A model generated the notes under the pieces. The model saw only the letters and a list, made by a program, of their open reading frames with translations. It made no database searches and had not been told where the DNA came from. Shown here in pieces: positions 5,777 through 15,026 of a stretch of 33,669 bases of DNA. The translations under genes and the position numbers were made by a program. This stretch comes from Lachnospiraceae bacterium (lineage in GTDB: Bacteria > Bacteroidota > Bacteroidia > Bacteroidales > Muribaculaceae): positions 1 to 33,669 of the forward strand of contig JAMPGZ010000031.1 in the NCBI GenBank assembly GCA_023663655.1. The letters are read 5' to 3'. Numbering within the stretch: the stretch's first letter is position 1; the number at the start of each line of letters is the position of its first letter.

Positions 5777-8182
5777 AATTTCAGCCCTTTCCCCTTCATT
5801 GAGCGTGAATTCTATGAATTTCGAGGGTTTGAATTCATTGCCGTTGAGCACCGCCGATTTGGCTCCGGAAGGGGTGAGTAGCCGTATTTGACGGGATGGA
5901 CCGCCGGTCAAAATTACTTTTTCCACACGTCCATCGTGCCATGTCATTTCTTCTATGGTCGCCCCGCCGCGCACTTTGAATCCGTGCAATGAGCCTGAGC
6001 CAAGAGCGTCGGGGAGCGCCGGAAGCAGGTTGATGAATCCTTCATGACTCTGCACGAGCATTTCTCCGATGCCTGCGGCCCCTCCCCAGTTGCCATCCAT
6101 CTGAAATGGCGGGTGGGAGCAGAACAGATTGGGGAATGTCCCGGGTCCATGATGCGGCTTTTCGGCAGTGTATGCCGGGGTCAGAAGGGATTTGAACAGC
6201 GAGTATGCGCGGTTTCCGTCGCCGAGACGCGCCCAGAAATTTATTTTCCATGCACGGCTCCATCCGGTGCCTGCATCTCCGCGTGTGTCGAGTGTCTTTC
6301 TTGCAGCCTCGGCAAGCTGTGGTGTCATTGTGGGAGAAATCTCATTTCCGGGATGCAGTGCATATAGGTGGCTCACGTGGCGGTGTCGCGGGTCAACCTC
6401 CTTGTATTCTTCGAGCCATTCCATGATTCTTCCGTCGCTGCCTATCTGTATGGGTGGGAGCAACTTCAAGTCTTCTGAAAGTGAATCGGCAAGCTCTCTG
6501 TCGACCCCCAATGTGGTTGCCGCCTCGATGGTGTTGGAGAATAATTCCCGGATGATCTGTGAGTCCATAGCGGGTCCCATGCACACACTCGTCTCAACGG
6601 AATCCTTTCCGAAGAAGAACGTGTTTTCCGGCGATGATGACGGCGCGGTGACAAGATAGCCGTGCCGTGGCTCCTTTATCATAGTGGAATGGAAAAATTG
6701 TGACGCGCCTTTCAGGATTGGATATATTTCTGAAAGATATTGCTTGTCAAGGCTGTAGAGATAGTGTTCCCATAAGTGGGCGCACAGCCATGCTCCTCCG
6801 GTGTTTGTGGCTCCCCATGACGGGTGCTCCCCCGGTTCGGTGAATTGCCACGGATTGGTCATCATGTGCATCACCCATCCCTGAGCATCGTTGCCGTAAA
6901 ATACTTTCGCGGTGTGCTCTCCGCTTTCGACCGAGCGTTTCACCAGGTCGATGAGGGGGCGGTGGAGCTCATGCAGGTTGCCAGGCTCTACTTGCCAGTG
7001 GTTCATCTGCACGTTTATGTTAGTGTGATAATCGCCGTTCCACGGAGTCCACACTTCATTCGCCCATAACCCTTGCAGGTTGGGAGGGAGTGCTCCCGGC
7101 AGAGTGCTGCATATCAGCAGATACCTGCCATAGTTGTAATACAAAGCGGCGAGCGACGGATCATCCTTGTAGCGGAATTCCTCGATGCGCCTGTTGGTGG
7201 GGAGCCGGGATATGTCGCTCTCTTCAAATTTTACTGTGGCACGGTCAAACAGAGCTTTGTGGTTCTCTTGCCCCTCTTTTTGTATTTGAGCTATTTTGCC
7301 GGATGAAATGGCGCTGTTCACATCATATTCCGCTTTAGTCATGTAGGTTGCCCCATAGAGGTAGCTCGTGGCGGCTCCGATCACTATCCATGCTTCGTCG
7401 GCTCCGGTCACGGTGAGGGTTGAGTCGGTGGATGAGGTTGTGGCATCGCTTCCTGATGCGGTTATCCCGGCGACTGCGGCATATTTCACTCCGTCATGTC
7501 CGTCAATCCCGCTTTCGAGGGTTCCGCTGATCATGATGCGGTCTTTGCCCGCCCCGGCGACTGTGGCGCGTTCCGGACGCGAAAGAGAGGCTGTGAAGGA
7601 GATGGCTCCCGGTGATGAGGCTGAGATGTGATACAGCATTACCTCCTTTCCTCGGGGCACGCTGCACTCTTGGCGGTAGGTGATGTCGCCTATTTTGTAT
7701 TCCGTGTATGCCGTGGCGTCACGCAAGTCAAGATACCTGATGTAATCGGTCGGTTCAGAGGATGGCGACTGATATTTGAAATCGATGTTGAGGTCGGCGA
7801 GTGTCTGATAGGCTCCGTATGTCTTGCCTGATGTGGGAATGTCGGGCACGAAAGTTTTGTACATCAATTGCTGTGCCGAGTCGTTTTTCCCCTCGACAAG
7901 CAGTCGTCTTATTTCAGGCAGGCTTGTGGCTGCTTCGGGATTGTCGTAGTTGGCTTTTGCTCCGCTCCACATACTGATCTCGTTGAGCACGATTTTCTCA
8001 TGCGTCGGATTGCCGTAGGGCATCATTCCCATCCGTCCGTTTCCGGTGGGGAGGGTTTCTTCCCACAGTGATGCGGGAGCTTCATACCATAGATTGTAAT
8101 CCGGCGACATTGTGCCGGCGGCACTCAGCGACATGGCAATGCCGAGGCACGAAATGGAGGATAGAGTGGTGATATGTTTCAT
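5765..8182 (-). CDS. GH95 family glycosidase (alpha-L-fucosidase or related)
   Basis: The 805-residue protein has a signal peptide (about 1-22) and then the GH95 start WYEAPASLWEETLPTGNGRMGMM. GH95 enzymes are inverting exoglycosidases that remove alpha-1,2-linked L-fucose, or L-galactose in plant glycans. The catalytic (alpha/alpha)6 barrel is covered by family landmarks: the paired asparagines in HTNINVQMNHW, the acid in SPENTFF, RGDAGTGWSRAWK, and the Asp in QMDGNWGGAAG. These match the residues known from characterised GH95 fucosidases. The N-terminal (about 25-290) and C-terminal (about 715-805) parts fit the family's beta domains. It is the last gene of a three-gene operon, suggesting host or plant glycan breakdown in the periplasm. 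Whether it acts on fucose or galactose cannot be decided here. Confidence 0.93.
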   Translation of the reverse strand: MKHITTLSSISCLGIAMSLSAAGTMSPDYNLWYEAPASLWEETLPTGNGRMGMMPYGNPTHEKIVLNEISMWSGAKANYDNPEAATSLPEIRRLLVEGKNDSAQQLMYKTFVPDIPTSGKTYGAYQTLADLNIDFKYQSPSSEPTDYIRYLDLRDATAYTEYKIGDITYRQECSVPRGKEVMLYHISASSPGAISFTASLSRPERATVAGAGKDRIMISGTLESGIDGHDGVKYAAVAGITASGSDATTSSTDSTLTVTGADEAWIVIGAATSYLYGATYMTKAEYDVNSAISSGKIAQIQKEGQENHKALFDRATVKFEESDISRLPTNRRIEEFRYKDDPSLAALYYNYGRYLLICSTLPGALPPNLQGLWANEVWTPWNGDYHTNINVQMNHWQVEPGNLHELHRPLIDLVKRSVESGEHTAKVFYGNDAQGWVMHMMTNPWQFTEPGEHPSWGATNTGGAWLCAHLWEHYLYSLDKQYLSEIYPILKGASQFFHSTMIKEPRHGYLVTAPSSSPENTFFFGKDSVETSVCMGPAMDSQIIRELFSNTIEAATTLGVDRELADSLSEDLKLLPPIQIGSDGRIMEWLEEYKEVDPRHRHVSHLYALHPGNEISPTMTPQLAEAARKTLDTRGDAGTGWSRAWKINFWARLGDGNRAYSLFKSLLTPAYTAEKPHHGPGTFPNLFCSHPPFQMDGNWGGAAGIGEMLVQSHEGFINLLPALPDALGSGSLHGFKVRGGATIEEMTWHDGRVEKVILTGGPSRQIRLLTPSGAKSAVLNGNEFKPSKFIEFTLNEGERAEILFK

Positions 8183-8205
8183 GTCGATAGGTTTGGGATA
8201 GGATT

Positions 8206-8712
8206 TTATTTTACTGATGGTTTGGATAATTCTATTACTTCAAGGTCTTTCATGGTACCGTTGTCGATAGTGAGTTTTATGAGGGTGCGTTGTTGTTGCC
8301 AGCCTTGGGTTCCTGCCGCACCGGGATTTATGTGCAGCGTGTCGAGTTCCCGGTCAAACATGACCTTCAGTATGTGGCTGTGTCCGTCGACAAATAGCTT
8401 TATGCCATTGTTCTTTAACATTGGTTTTATGCCGGGGTAATATTTTCCGGGATATCCGCCGATGTGGGTGAGCAGCACTCTTACTCCTTCTATTTCAAAA
8501 ATTTCTATTTCACGGCATTTCCTTCTCACGGTTCCGTGATCGATGTTTCCGGCAACGGCTCTCACCACCGGTGCGAGCTCTTCAAGTTTCTGCAATATCG
8601 AGATGTCGCCAATGTCTCCGGCGTGCCATATCTCATCGCACCCGTCAAAGTGGAGCGCGTATCTTTCATCCCAGCAGCTGTGGGTGTCCGATAATATTCC
8701 TATTCGTTTCAT
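8206..8712 (-). CDS. YfcE/MJ0936-type metallophosphoesterase
   Basis: A 168-residue cytosolic phosphodiesterase of the calcineurin-like superfamily. All metal-binding motifs are present in order: DTH (residues 8-10), GD in HAGDIGD, GNID (about 75), a His in LTHIGG, and GHSH near 120. Small proteins of this type hydrolyse phosphodiester bonds with Mn2+ or Ni2+, but their natural substrates are mostly unknown. Its start overlaps the stop of the upstream glycosidase gene by four bases, indicating translational coupling, and the GH95 gene begins 23 bases after it. A cytosolic phosphodiesterase between two exported glycosidases is an odd pairing; a shared pathway is not evident. Confidence 0.9.
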   Translation of the reverse strand: MKRIGILSDTHSCWDERYALHFDGCDEIWHAGDIGDISILQKLEELAPVVRAVAGNIDHGTVRRKCREIEIFEIEGVRVLLTHIGGYPGKYYPGIKPMLKNNGIKLFVDGHSHILKVMFDRELDTLHINPGAAGTQGWQQQRTLIKLTIDNGTMKDLEVIELSKPSVK

Positions 8713-10880
8713 TGCTTGATAATTCGGGCATATTGGATTAATGCGGTATTAGTCTCGCTGTTCATGTTGTCGAGCGAATACCGCAGGGAAAGATGGTTGG
8801 TGCCTTTGCGTAGTTTCACATGAATCATGTTGCTGAACGCAGGGGTGTCCCACTTGCCGGCTCCCTGCTGAGGCATGACGATGGCTCCGGCTTCGGCTCC
8901 GTCGATGTATAGAAGGCGTAAAGCACACTTGTCGCCGTTTTCCATTTCTCCGTTGCCGTTGCAATATCTCACATCAAGGAGATAGTCGCCGTCATTCTCG
9001 ACGTTCACGTTGAAATGCAGCGCGGTGTTGTAGCGTGTGGTTGTCTCTACGAATTTTCCGGCAAGTTTATGGTCGGCAATAAGGGCAGTGCCGGTCGCGC
9101 TCATTCTGGATGCCGGAATTATAATTGTGTTTTCGGGACATACATATTCATGCGGTTTGCAAGAGAATCCTGTTATCCCCGATTCGGTCACCGGAACGAT
9201 ATCCATCAGTGAATATCCGCCTTGGGGCGTGAATGATACCGAGTCAGATTTTACGGTTTCGATGAGATTGCTGTTCAAGTATGTCATATATTTGACATTG
9301 CCGCTGTCGTTTAAGATGTGTCCACGGCAAGGCTCTGTCCAGTTTATGCAGGGTGTTGGCGGCATAAATTCGCATTCTTGGTTCTCGATTTTCGATTCTT
9401 TTGCCGGGCGGTTGTCCATTGTGATTTCAACCGTCACATCGCCTTTCAGGGTATCGGGCAGGAAATAATCTGTCTGAGGCACTGTGTTTACGCTGAATGT
9501 CTTTATGCTTTCTCCTGTTCCGTAAATCTTCACGGTGAGAGTTGCTTCTTTATATTTTAAACCGGATAATCTCTTTTCTCCCGGGAGCGAACTTGGCACG
9601 ATGGGATTGAAAGATATACCGTCGGTGTTGAAATCCATACCCATTATCACACGCAGCACCATCGCGGCAATACCCGGACTATTCCATACCCGAGATTCCG
9701 GATATCGGGCGGCTCTGCTCGACGAATCATTTAACACGCCTTTCGACGCTGCATAAAAAGCTGCCGTACGCAGGGTTGTGCCCATGCCTTTCTCCACAGC
9801 TTTCATGTTGCGTGCTTTTGCGGAGGCTATATTCCAGAACGCTCCGGTGATGGTGGTTGCGTTTACATCGGGCGAAGATGTTGAATCATTTATGAGTGGA
9901 TATATGGTCGTGATTCCCCACGGAGTTGATGGAGTGCGGCTTATTATCGATTTAGCCATTTCCGGATTGGCGATGTCGAATATTATGGCAAGTGCCTGTG
10001 CGAAGTTGTCGTTGGCTGTCGACAGTATCGGAAAAAAGCCTCCGTAGAGATATTGTCCGTAGACACCGGCATTGGGGATCCACAGGCTTGTGTTGAGGGA
10101 GTTGGAGATCTCTTGGTCCACACCCACCCACATGGGGCTGAAATCTCGGTCGGGTAGCTCTGCGAGCATCATGTCGCGCACCTTGAATGCGTGGGCGAAC
10201 ATTACGTTTGTTCCGAGGCTCATTGATTCATATATGTCTGTCGCGTCCATCCATGCCGGGTAGTGTGACATGGCATTTCCCGGTGTTGTCACGGCTCCGC
10301 GCATCAGTTTGTGGGTGTCATCCCATGCGGCTCTCATGTCGTTGTCAAGGGTGTTCTCGATTGCCTGTAGAGCTTGAGTGAGAATGCTCTTGTCGCCGGT
10401 GGTTTTATATATCTCCCATATCGCCATAGCCCATGCGATTCTGTCGGTTGCCACCGGCCATGAGCCGCCTATTCCTGAAGGTTGTATTATTTCCGGACCG
10501 GCATGAGTGTCTTTTATTTGTTTTTTCAGCAGCCGCAACGCCTTGTCGGGGGCAAGAGCCGCCAATGACAGATAGGTGGAATAGCAGATGTTGTCGCTGT
10601 GGATGGAATCGTATATTTCCTTTATGGCAAGAGAAAATAACCGGTCGATTATAGGCTGGTCGGAATGGTATTCCGGAAGAAGGGCAGTGCGTGAAGATTC
10701 TTCTGTTGTTTCTTGCGGCAAGGGCATGGCGATTATGCTTAGTCCGTCCTGTTCCACGCGGTCAGTATAGACGGTGAATTCGTCGGAAGAATAGATTGCG
10801 CCGATGTGTGAGGAGCCTTCTTTGGTGCATGACATCAAAGCGAATATAGCTATAATAGGGCACAAGAAGACTGATTTCAT
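8709..10880 (-). CDS. Putative exported glycosidase, (alpha/alpha)6-toroid type (MGH1-like)
   Basis: The 723-residue product starts with a lipoprotein signal (KSVFLCPIIAIFALMSC). The middle part (about 75-440) has the helical-repeat character of six-hairpin glycosidases, with landmarks RIAWAMAIWEIYKTTGD, SHYPAWMDATDIYESMSLGTN and GGFFPILSTANDNF. The WMDATDIYE segment is a candidate for the catalytic acid. After a beta linker, the last 150 residues look like a carbohydrate-binding jelly roll (DYLLDVRYCNGNG, then a C-terminal NHLSLRYSLDN). I do not recognise a characterised CAZy family. I start at the ATG at 10880; a GTG one codon upstream is also open. It is the first gene of the glycan operon. 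Confidence 0.7.
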   Translation of the reverse strand: MKSVFLCPIIAIFALMSCTKEGSSHIGAIYSSDEFTVYTDRVEQDGLSIIAMPLPQETTEESSRTALLPEYHSDQPIIDRLFSLAIKEIYDSIHSDNICYSTYLSLAALAPDKALRLLKKQIKDTHAGPEIIQPSGIGGSWPVATDRIAWAMAIWEIYKTTGDKSILTQALQAIENTLDNDMRAAWDDTHKLMRGAVTTPGNAMSHYPAWMDATDIYESMSLGTNVMFAHAFKVRDMMLAELPDRDFSPMWVGVDQEISNSLNTSLWIPNAGVYGQYLYGGFFPILSTANDNFAQALAIIFDIANPEMAKSIISRTPSTPWGITTIYPLINDSTSSPDVNATTITGAFWNIASAKARNMKAVEKGMGTTLRTAAFYAASKGVLNDSSSRAARYPESRVWNSPGIAAMVLRVIMGMDFNTDGISFNPIVPSSLPGEKRLSGLKYKEATLTVKIYGTGESIKTFSVNTVPQTDYFLPDTLKGDVTVEITMDNRPAKESKIENQECEFMPPTPCINWTEPCRGHILNDSGNVKYMTYLNSNLIETVKSDSVSFTPQGGYSLMDIVPVTESGITGFSCKPHEYVCPENTIIIPASRMSATGTALIADHKLAGKFVETTTRYNTALHFNVNVENDGDYLLDVRYCNGNGEMENGDKCALRLLYIDGAEAGAIVMPQQGAGKWDTPAFSNMIHVKLRKGTNHLSLRYSLDNMNSETNTALIQYARIIKQ

Positions 10881-10958
10881 CACTGAGGTTAGCTGTTAAC
10901 AGGTTACGAATATAATACTTTTCAGAGTAAAAACAGGAAAAAATTACTGAGAAATTGT

Positions 10959-10966
10959 TAATTTTG
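10959..10966 (+). promoter_or_regulatory. Possible -7 box upstream of obg
   Basis: TAATTTTG fits TAnnTTTG, but I see no clear TTG 19-21 bases before it. It would give an 80-base leader. On the minus strand of the same gap, only a weak TATATTCG (near 10910) could serve the glycosidase operon. Confidence 0.35.
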
Positions 10967-11053
10967 TAATCTTTAAATCGGATTGACTGCGTGAACCCTA
11001 TTGCCGGGCACGGTGTTAATTCAATGTTAAAACAAGCACTTATATTCTCGGTT

Positions 11054-12247
11054 ATGGCTGAATCCAATTTCATAGACTACGTAAAAATATTGTGCCGTTC
11101 AGGAAAGGGCGGTGCCGGTTCGCGTCACTTCTATCGTGCAAAATATATCCCAAAAGGAGGTCCTGACGGTGGCGACGGTGGTCGTGGCGGTCACATCATT
11201 CTGAAAGGTAATAAGAATATGTGGACGTTGTTGCCGCTTAAATTCCAACGTCATGTGTTTGCCGGTGACGGACAGAGCGGATCGGGCAACCGTAGTTTTG
11301 GAAAGGATGGAGAGGACCGCATCATAGAAGTGCCGTGTGGCACAGTGGTGTTTGACTCTGAAACCGGAGAATATTTATGCGAGGTGACGCAGGACGGCGA
11401 GGAGGTGAAGCTCCTCCGTGGCGGCCGTGGCGGTCTCGGCAACTGGCATTTCAAAAGTGCCACCAACCGCACTCCTCGTTATGCCCAGCCGGGTGAGCCC
11501 GCTATCGAAAAGTCGGTGATTCTTGAATTGAAACTTCTTGCCGATGTCGGTCTGGTAGGTTTCCCTAATGCGGGTAAGTCTACGTTGCTGTCCTCGATAT
11601 CGGCGGCACGTCCCAAGATTGCCGACTATCCGTTCACGACTATGGAGCCGCAGCTCGGCATTGTCAGCTACCGTGACAACCGCTCGTTTGTCATGGCTGA
11701 TATTCCCGGTATTATTGAGGGGGCAAGTGAAGGCAAAGGACTCGGACTTCGCTTCCTTCGCCATATAGAGCGAAATGCCGTTCTTCTGTTCATGGTGCCG
11801 GCCGATGCCGTCGACATAAGGAAAGAGTATGAGATACTTCTCAATGAGCTGACTAAGTTCAATCCTGAGTTGGTCGACAAGCAGCGTGTGCTTGCTATCA
11901 GCAAGAGCGATATGCTCGATGACGAACTTATTGCCGAGATAGAGAAGGATCTTCCTGAGGATGTGCCTCACGTGTTTATCTCAGCCGTGTCAGGATTCGG
12001 AATACAGGAATTAAAAGACCTGCTCTGGAAAGCTATCAATGATGAAGCTAACCGTGCCGAGCCGATGACCATAACTCACCGTCGCCTTGACGGTCACCAC
12101 CGTGTGCGTGAGGAGGATGAGTTCATATTTGAGAATCCGGCAATGCCTGAGCCTACCGAAGAGGAACTTGCCGATGACGGTGATTGGGATGAGGATTGGG
12201 ACGATGCTGACTGGGAATATCTCGGAGATGACCCCAAGGTGGATTGA
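11054..12247 (+). CDS. obg: Obg family GTPase
   Basis: Obg is a ribosome-associated GTPase needed for late 50S assembly and stress control. From the ATG at 11054 the protein has 397 residues. The glycine-rich OBG fold comes first ([30 protein letters not shown]). The G domain follows with G1 [10 protein letters not shown]3 DIPGIIEG and a G4-like SKSD. The acidic Trp/Asp-rich tail ([19 protein letters not shown]) is usual in this phylum. The frame is open upstream to a GTG at 10991 and an ATG at 11024, but [10 protein letters not shown] is the normal Obg start. The gene overlaps pgeF by 20 bases, so the two are probably co-translated. Confidence 0.95.
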   Translation: MAESNFIDYVKILCRSGKGGAGSRHFYRAKYIPKGGPDGGDGGRGGHIILKGNKNMWTLLPLKFQRHVFAGDGQSGSGNRSFGKDGEDRIIEVPCGTVVFDSETGEYLCEVTQDGEEVKLLRGGRGGLGNWHFKSATNRTPRYAQPGEPAIEKSVILELKLLADVGLVGFPNAGKSTLLSSISAARPKIADYPFTTMEPQLGIVSYRDNRSFVMADIPGIIEGASEGKGLGLRFLRHIERNAVLLFMVPADAVDIRKEYEILLNELTKFNPELVDKQRVLAISKSDMLDDELIAEIEKDLPEDVPHVFISAVSGFGIQELKDLLWKAINDEANRAEPMTITHRRLDGHHRVREEDEFIFENPAMPEPTEEELADDGDWDEDWDDADWEYLGDDPKVD

Positions 12248-12968
12248 GCCGATAGATCTTGACCCTGAGGTAAGGGCATACGTGACCGGTCGTGGTGAGG
12301 CGCATGAGTCGCCTTACAGCGGATTCAATCCGTGTCACTACACCGGCGATGATGAGGCTCATGTCGCTGAATCACGCAAGGATCTCGCCGATTACCTCGG
12401 AATTGCGGAAAATCAGATTGTTTTGCCCAGACAGACACATTCGACAGAGTGCCGGGTGATTACCGAAGTGCCTGTCGACGCATCGGTGCTTGAGGGGGTG
12501 GATGCTCTTGTCACGCGGGTGCCGGGTGTTGCGATTGGAGTGTCGACTGCCGATTGTGTGCCGGTGCTTCTTGTTGATCCTGATGCAAAAATTATAGGTG
12601 CCGCTCATGCCGGATGGCGTGGTGCGATTGGCGGTGTGATTGAAAATTGCGTCAGCCGTATGATTGAGCTTGGAGCAAACCCCGCAGTGATAAAAGCGGC
12701 GATAGGTCCCTGTATTTGTGCTGATTGTTTTGAGGTAGGCGAGGAGGTTGCCTGCCGTTTTCCGGAATCATGTGTGGTGAGAGGTGGAGCGAAACCCCAT
12801 GTCGACCTTCCGCTTTATGTCAAGCAGACGCTGATGAAATGCGGGCTTGCTGAGGATGCTGTGGCGATGCCGCAATCATGCACCCGTTGCCACCCCGACC
12901 GTTATTTCTCGGCAAGGGCGACGGGCGTGAATTCCGGTCGTAACTTCACCTTTATAATCCTGAAATAG
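12228..12968 (+). CDS. pgeF: Peptidoglycan editing factor PgeF (YfiH/YlmD, polyphenol oxidase family)
   Basis: The 246-residue protein belongs to the DUF152/YfiH family. E. coli YfiH removes wrongly built L-Ser-containing peptidoglycan precursors, and other members act on purine nucleosides. The metal and active-site pattern is visible: His in [10 protein letters not shown], Cys in [10 protein letters not shown], His in AAHAGWRG, and [13 protein letters not shown] start at the ATG at 12228 ([15 protein letters not shown]). The frame is open further upstream, but that part is obg sequence read in another frame and has no family similarity. It overlaps the obg end by 20 bases. The stop lies four bases from that of the convergent MATE gene, with no terminator between. 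Confidence 0.9.
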   Translation: MTPRWIEPIDLDPEVRAYVTGRGEAHESPYSGFNPCHYTGDDEAHVAESRKDLADYLGIAENQIVLPRQTHSTECRVITEVPVDASVLEGVDALVTRVPGVAIGVSTADCVPVLLVDPDAKIIGAAHAGWRGAIGGVIENCVSRMIELGANPAVIKAAIGPCICADCFEVGEEVACRFPESCVVRGGAKPHVDLPLYVKQTLMKCGLAEDAVAMPQSCTRCHPDRYFSARATGVNSGRNFTFIILK

Positions 12969-12972
12969 CAGT

Positions 12973-14343
12973 TTATATCGGCATTACCTTGCGGGAGAAC
13001 ACTTTCTTTTGGACGATGAAATATGCGGTCATCACTGCGGCTCCGGTGAACACCCATGAGATAGGGTAGATATACAGCAGATGGGCGAAGCTGAACGCCT
13101 TGGTCGCTGCCATGTAAACCCATCCGAGCCTAAGCACGCAAGTTCCGAATATGGTGATAAGCGTAGGAGTCATAGAGTAGCCAAGACCTCGCATACAGGC
13201 TCCGCTCACTTCGTAGGTCGCTGCGATCCATTGGAAAAGCAGCACGCACTGGAGGCGTATTATGGCGTAATGCAGCACCTCTGGGTCGGAAGTGAATACA
13301 CTCAGACAGAAATCTTTTTGCCATACAATAAGAACATTCATGGCACCGGTGCCCACGATTGCGGCTGCAAGGCATAGCCAGAAGACGCGTTTGCATCGGT
13401 CATATTGTCCGGCTCCGTAGTTCTGGCTCAGGAAAGCGACTGCCGCCTGGCAGAACGCGCTCACGATGTAGTAGCAGTAGACCTCGTAGGATAGAGCCGC
13501 TGCCGATCCGGCTACGGCATAGGAGCCGAATTTGTTGATGGAGCTTTGGATGAAAATGTTGGCAAGCGAGAACACCATGCCCTGAATTCCCGCCGGTACG
13601 CCTATCTGGAGTATCTTTTTCAGCTCATTGCGGTTTATCGTAGTATCTTTAATGTTGAGGCGATAAGGCTCGGGCTCGCGTGTGAGCCAATAGACCATGA
13701 GCGCCGCATTCACCACGTTGGAGAGCACGGTGGCGAGCGCCACCCCGTCGACATCCATGTCAAAGAACATCACGAATACAAGATCGAGTATGATGTTAAG
13801 CACACTCGCTATGGCAAGGCTGTAGAACGGTCGCTTCGTGTCGCCCATGCTTCGCATTATAGCTGAAGCGAAGTTGTAGATCATCATGAACGGCATCCCG
13901 AAGAAATATACCTTTAGATATACGGTGGCGAGGTCAATGACATCCTCGGGCACACTCATCAGCTCCAGAATAGGCTTGGCAAACAGTTCGCCTATTAAGA
14001 GGAGTATTATGCCGCTTGCCACCGCCACGAATGAGACAGTCGAGACAGCACGTTTGATTCCTGCTGTATTGTGTTGTCCTATATAGTTGGCTATAACGAT
14101 GTTGGCTCCGATTGATATTCCCAAAAATAGGCTTACCATGATGCTTATCAAGGAGCCGTTGCTGCCCACTGCTGCCATTGCCTGGCTTGAAGCAAACCGC
14201 CCTACGATGCTTACATCCACAGCATTAAATGACTGTTGCAGTATGCCGCTTGCCAGCAACGGCATGGCGAAAACGATAATTTTCCGGAACAGTGCTCCGT
14301 GAAGCATATCTATTCCGGACGATTTTTTAATTTTACTGTCCAT
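12973..14343 (-). CDS. MATE family efflux transporter
   Basis: A 456-residue inner-membrane protein with about 12 hydrophobic segments in two similar halves, as in the MATE (NorM/DinF-like) family of Na+ or H+ driven multidrug exporters. The N-terminus (IDMLHGALFRKIIVFAMPLLASGILQQSF) and VDVSIVGRF segment are characteristic. The length is normal. It is a single minus-strand gene, divergent from the ECF sigma gene and convergent with pgeF. The substrate cannot be inferred. A near-consensus -7 box on the minus strand (TATCTTTT, 14428-14435) could drive it, with a leader of roughly 80 bases. Confidence 0.93.
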   Translation of the reverse strand: MDSKIKKSSGIDMLHGALFRKIIVFAMPLLASGILQQSFNAVDVSIVGRFASSQAMAAVGSNGSLISIMVSLFLGISIGANIVIANYIGQHNTAGIKRAVSTVSFVAVASGIILLLIGELFAKPILELMSVPEDVIDLATVYLKVYFFGMPFMMIYNFASAIMRSMGDTKRPFYSLAIASVLNIILDLVFVMFFDMDVDGVALATVLSNVVNAALMVYWLTREPEPYRLNIKDTTINRNELKKILQIGVPAGIQGMVFSLANIFIQSSINKFGSYAVAGSAAALSYEVYCYYIVSAFCQAAVAFLSQNYGAGQYDRCKRVFWLCLAAAIVGTGAMNVLIVWQKDFCLSVFTSDPEVLHYAIIRLQCVLLFQWIAATYEVSGACMRGLGYSMTPTLITIFGTCVLRLGWVYMAATKAFSFAHLLYIYPISWVFTGAAVMTAYFIVQKKVFSRKVMPI

Positions 14344-14351
14344 CGTTATTA

Positions 14352-14382
14352 TTGTACCATTGAACCCTATTGGCTATCTTTG
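14352..14382 (+). promoter_or_regulatory. Promoter of the ECF sigma operon
   Basis: TTG (14352-14354), 20 bases and TATCTTTG (14375-14382) match the consensus and would give a leader of about 140 bases. The -7 box lies in the left arm of a perfect 10-bp inverted repeat (GGCTATCTTT at 14372-14381, AAAGATAGCC at 14429-14438). Confidence 0.55.
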
Positions 14383-14529
14383 CCAATTCAGGCGCAAAGT
14401 TCGGCATTTTATTCTGAAAAAGCTACAAAAAGATAGCCACTTATGCAACTATTTGCTGTCGATCTTCGACTAACGGAGTGTTCAAACATTGAGATGATAG
14501 GAATTGATTTTACTCAGATTCATTAAAAA

Positions 14530-15021
14530 ATGATTCAAAACGAAGATAAAGAACGGGAATTTTCAGAAATGATCACCACCTATGGTCAAGTGATAGCCAA
14601 GGTGTGCTATTTTTATGCCGAGGATATGGACGACTTCAATGATCTGCGTCAGGAATCATTGATTAATCTGTGGAGAGGATTTGATTCCTTCAGGGGGTCA
14701 TCCCAACGGTCGACATGGATCTACCGTGTGTGCCTTAACAGCTGCGTGTCATTTTTCCGAAAGAACAGGCGAAAGCGGGACTCTGTGTCTATAGATAAGC
14801 TCCCCGAACTTATAGCTCCCGATGAGGACCGTGCCGAGCTGATGAGAGAGATGTATGCATTGATCAACCGTCTTTCCAAATCGGAAAAAGCTCTTGTCCT
14901 TCTATGGCTGGATCAATGCAGCTACGATGAGATTGCCGATGTGATGGGCTTGCCGCGCAACACGGTGGCATCAAGATTGAGGAGAATAAAAGAAAAATTG
15001 GTTAAATACTCTAATGAATAA
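14530..15021 (+). CDS. ECF-type RNA polymerase sigma factor
   Basis: The 163-residue protein has only the sigma2 and sigma4 domains, as expected for an extracytoplasmic-function sigma factor. Region 2 is visible around DDFNDLRQESLINLWRGFDSF and STWIYRVCLNSCVSFFRK. Region 4 has the helix-turn-helix SYDEIADVMGLPRNTVASRLRRIKEKL. The next gene, five bases downstream, encodes a membrane protein and not a FecR-type anti-sigma. There is no SusC/SusD pair nearby, so this is not the usual polysaccharide-utilisation sigma. The target regulon and signal are unknown. Confidence 0.93.
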   Translation: MIQNEDKEREFSEMITTYGQVIAKVCYFYAEDMDDFNDLRQESLINLWRGFDSFRGSSQRSTWIYRVCLNSCVSFFRKNRRKRDSVSIDKLPELIAPDEDRAELMREMYALINRLSKSEKALVLLWLDQCSYDEIADVMGLPRNTVASRLRRIKEKLVKYSNE

Positions 15022-15026
15022 GGGCT

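Noticed and set aside
10991-11053. Longer N-terminus for Obg from a GTG at 10991
   Set aside because: The extra 21 residues have no family similarity; Obg proteins start at the [10 protein letters not shown]-type position.
12087-12227. Longer N-terminus for PgeF
   Set aside because: This is obg coding sequence read in another frame; the added residues are low-complexity and unlike the family.
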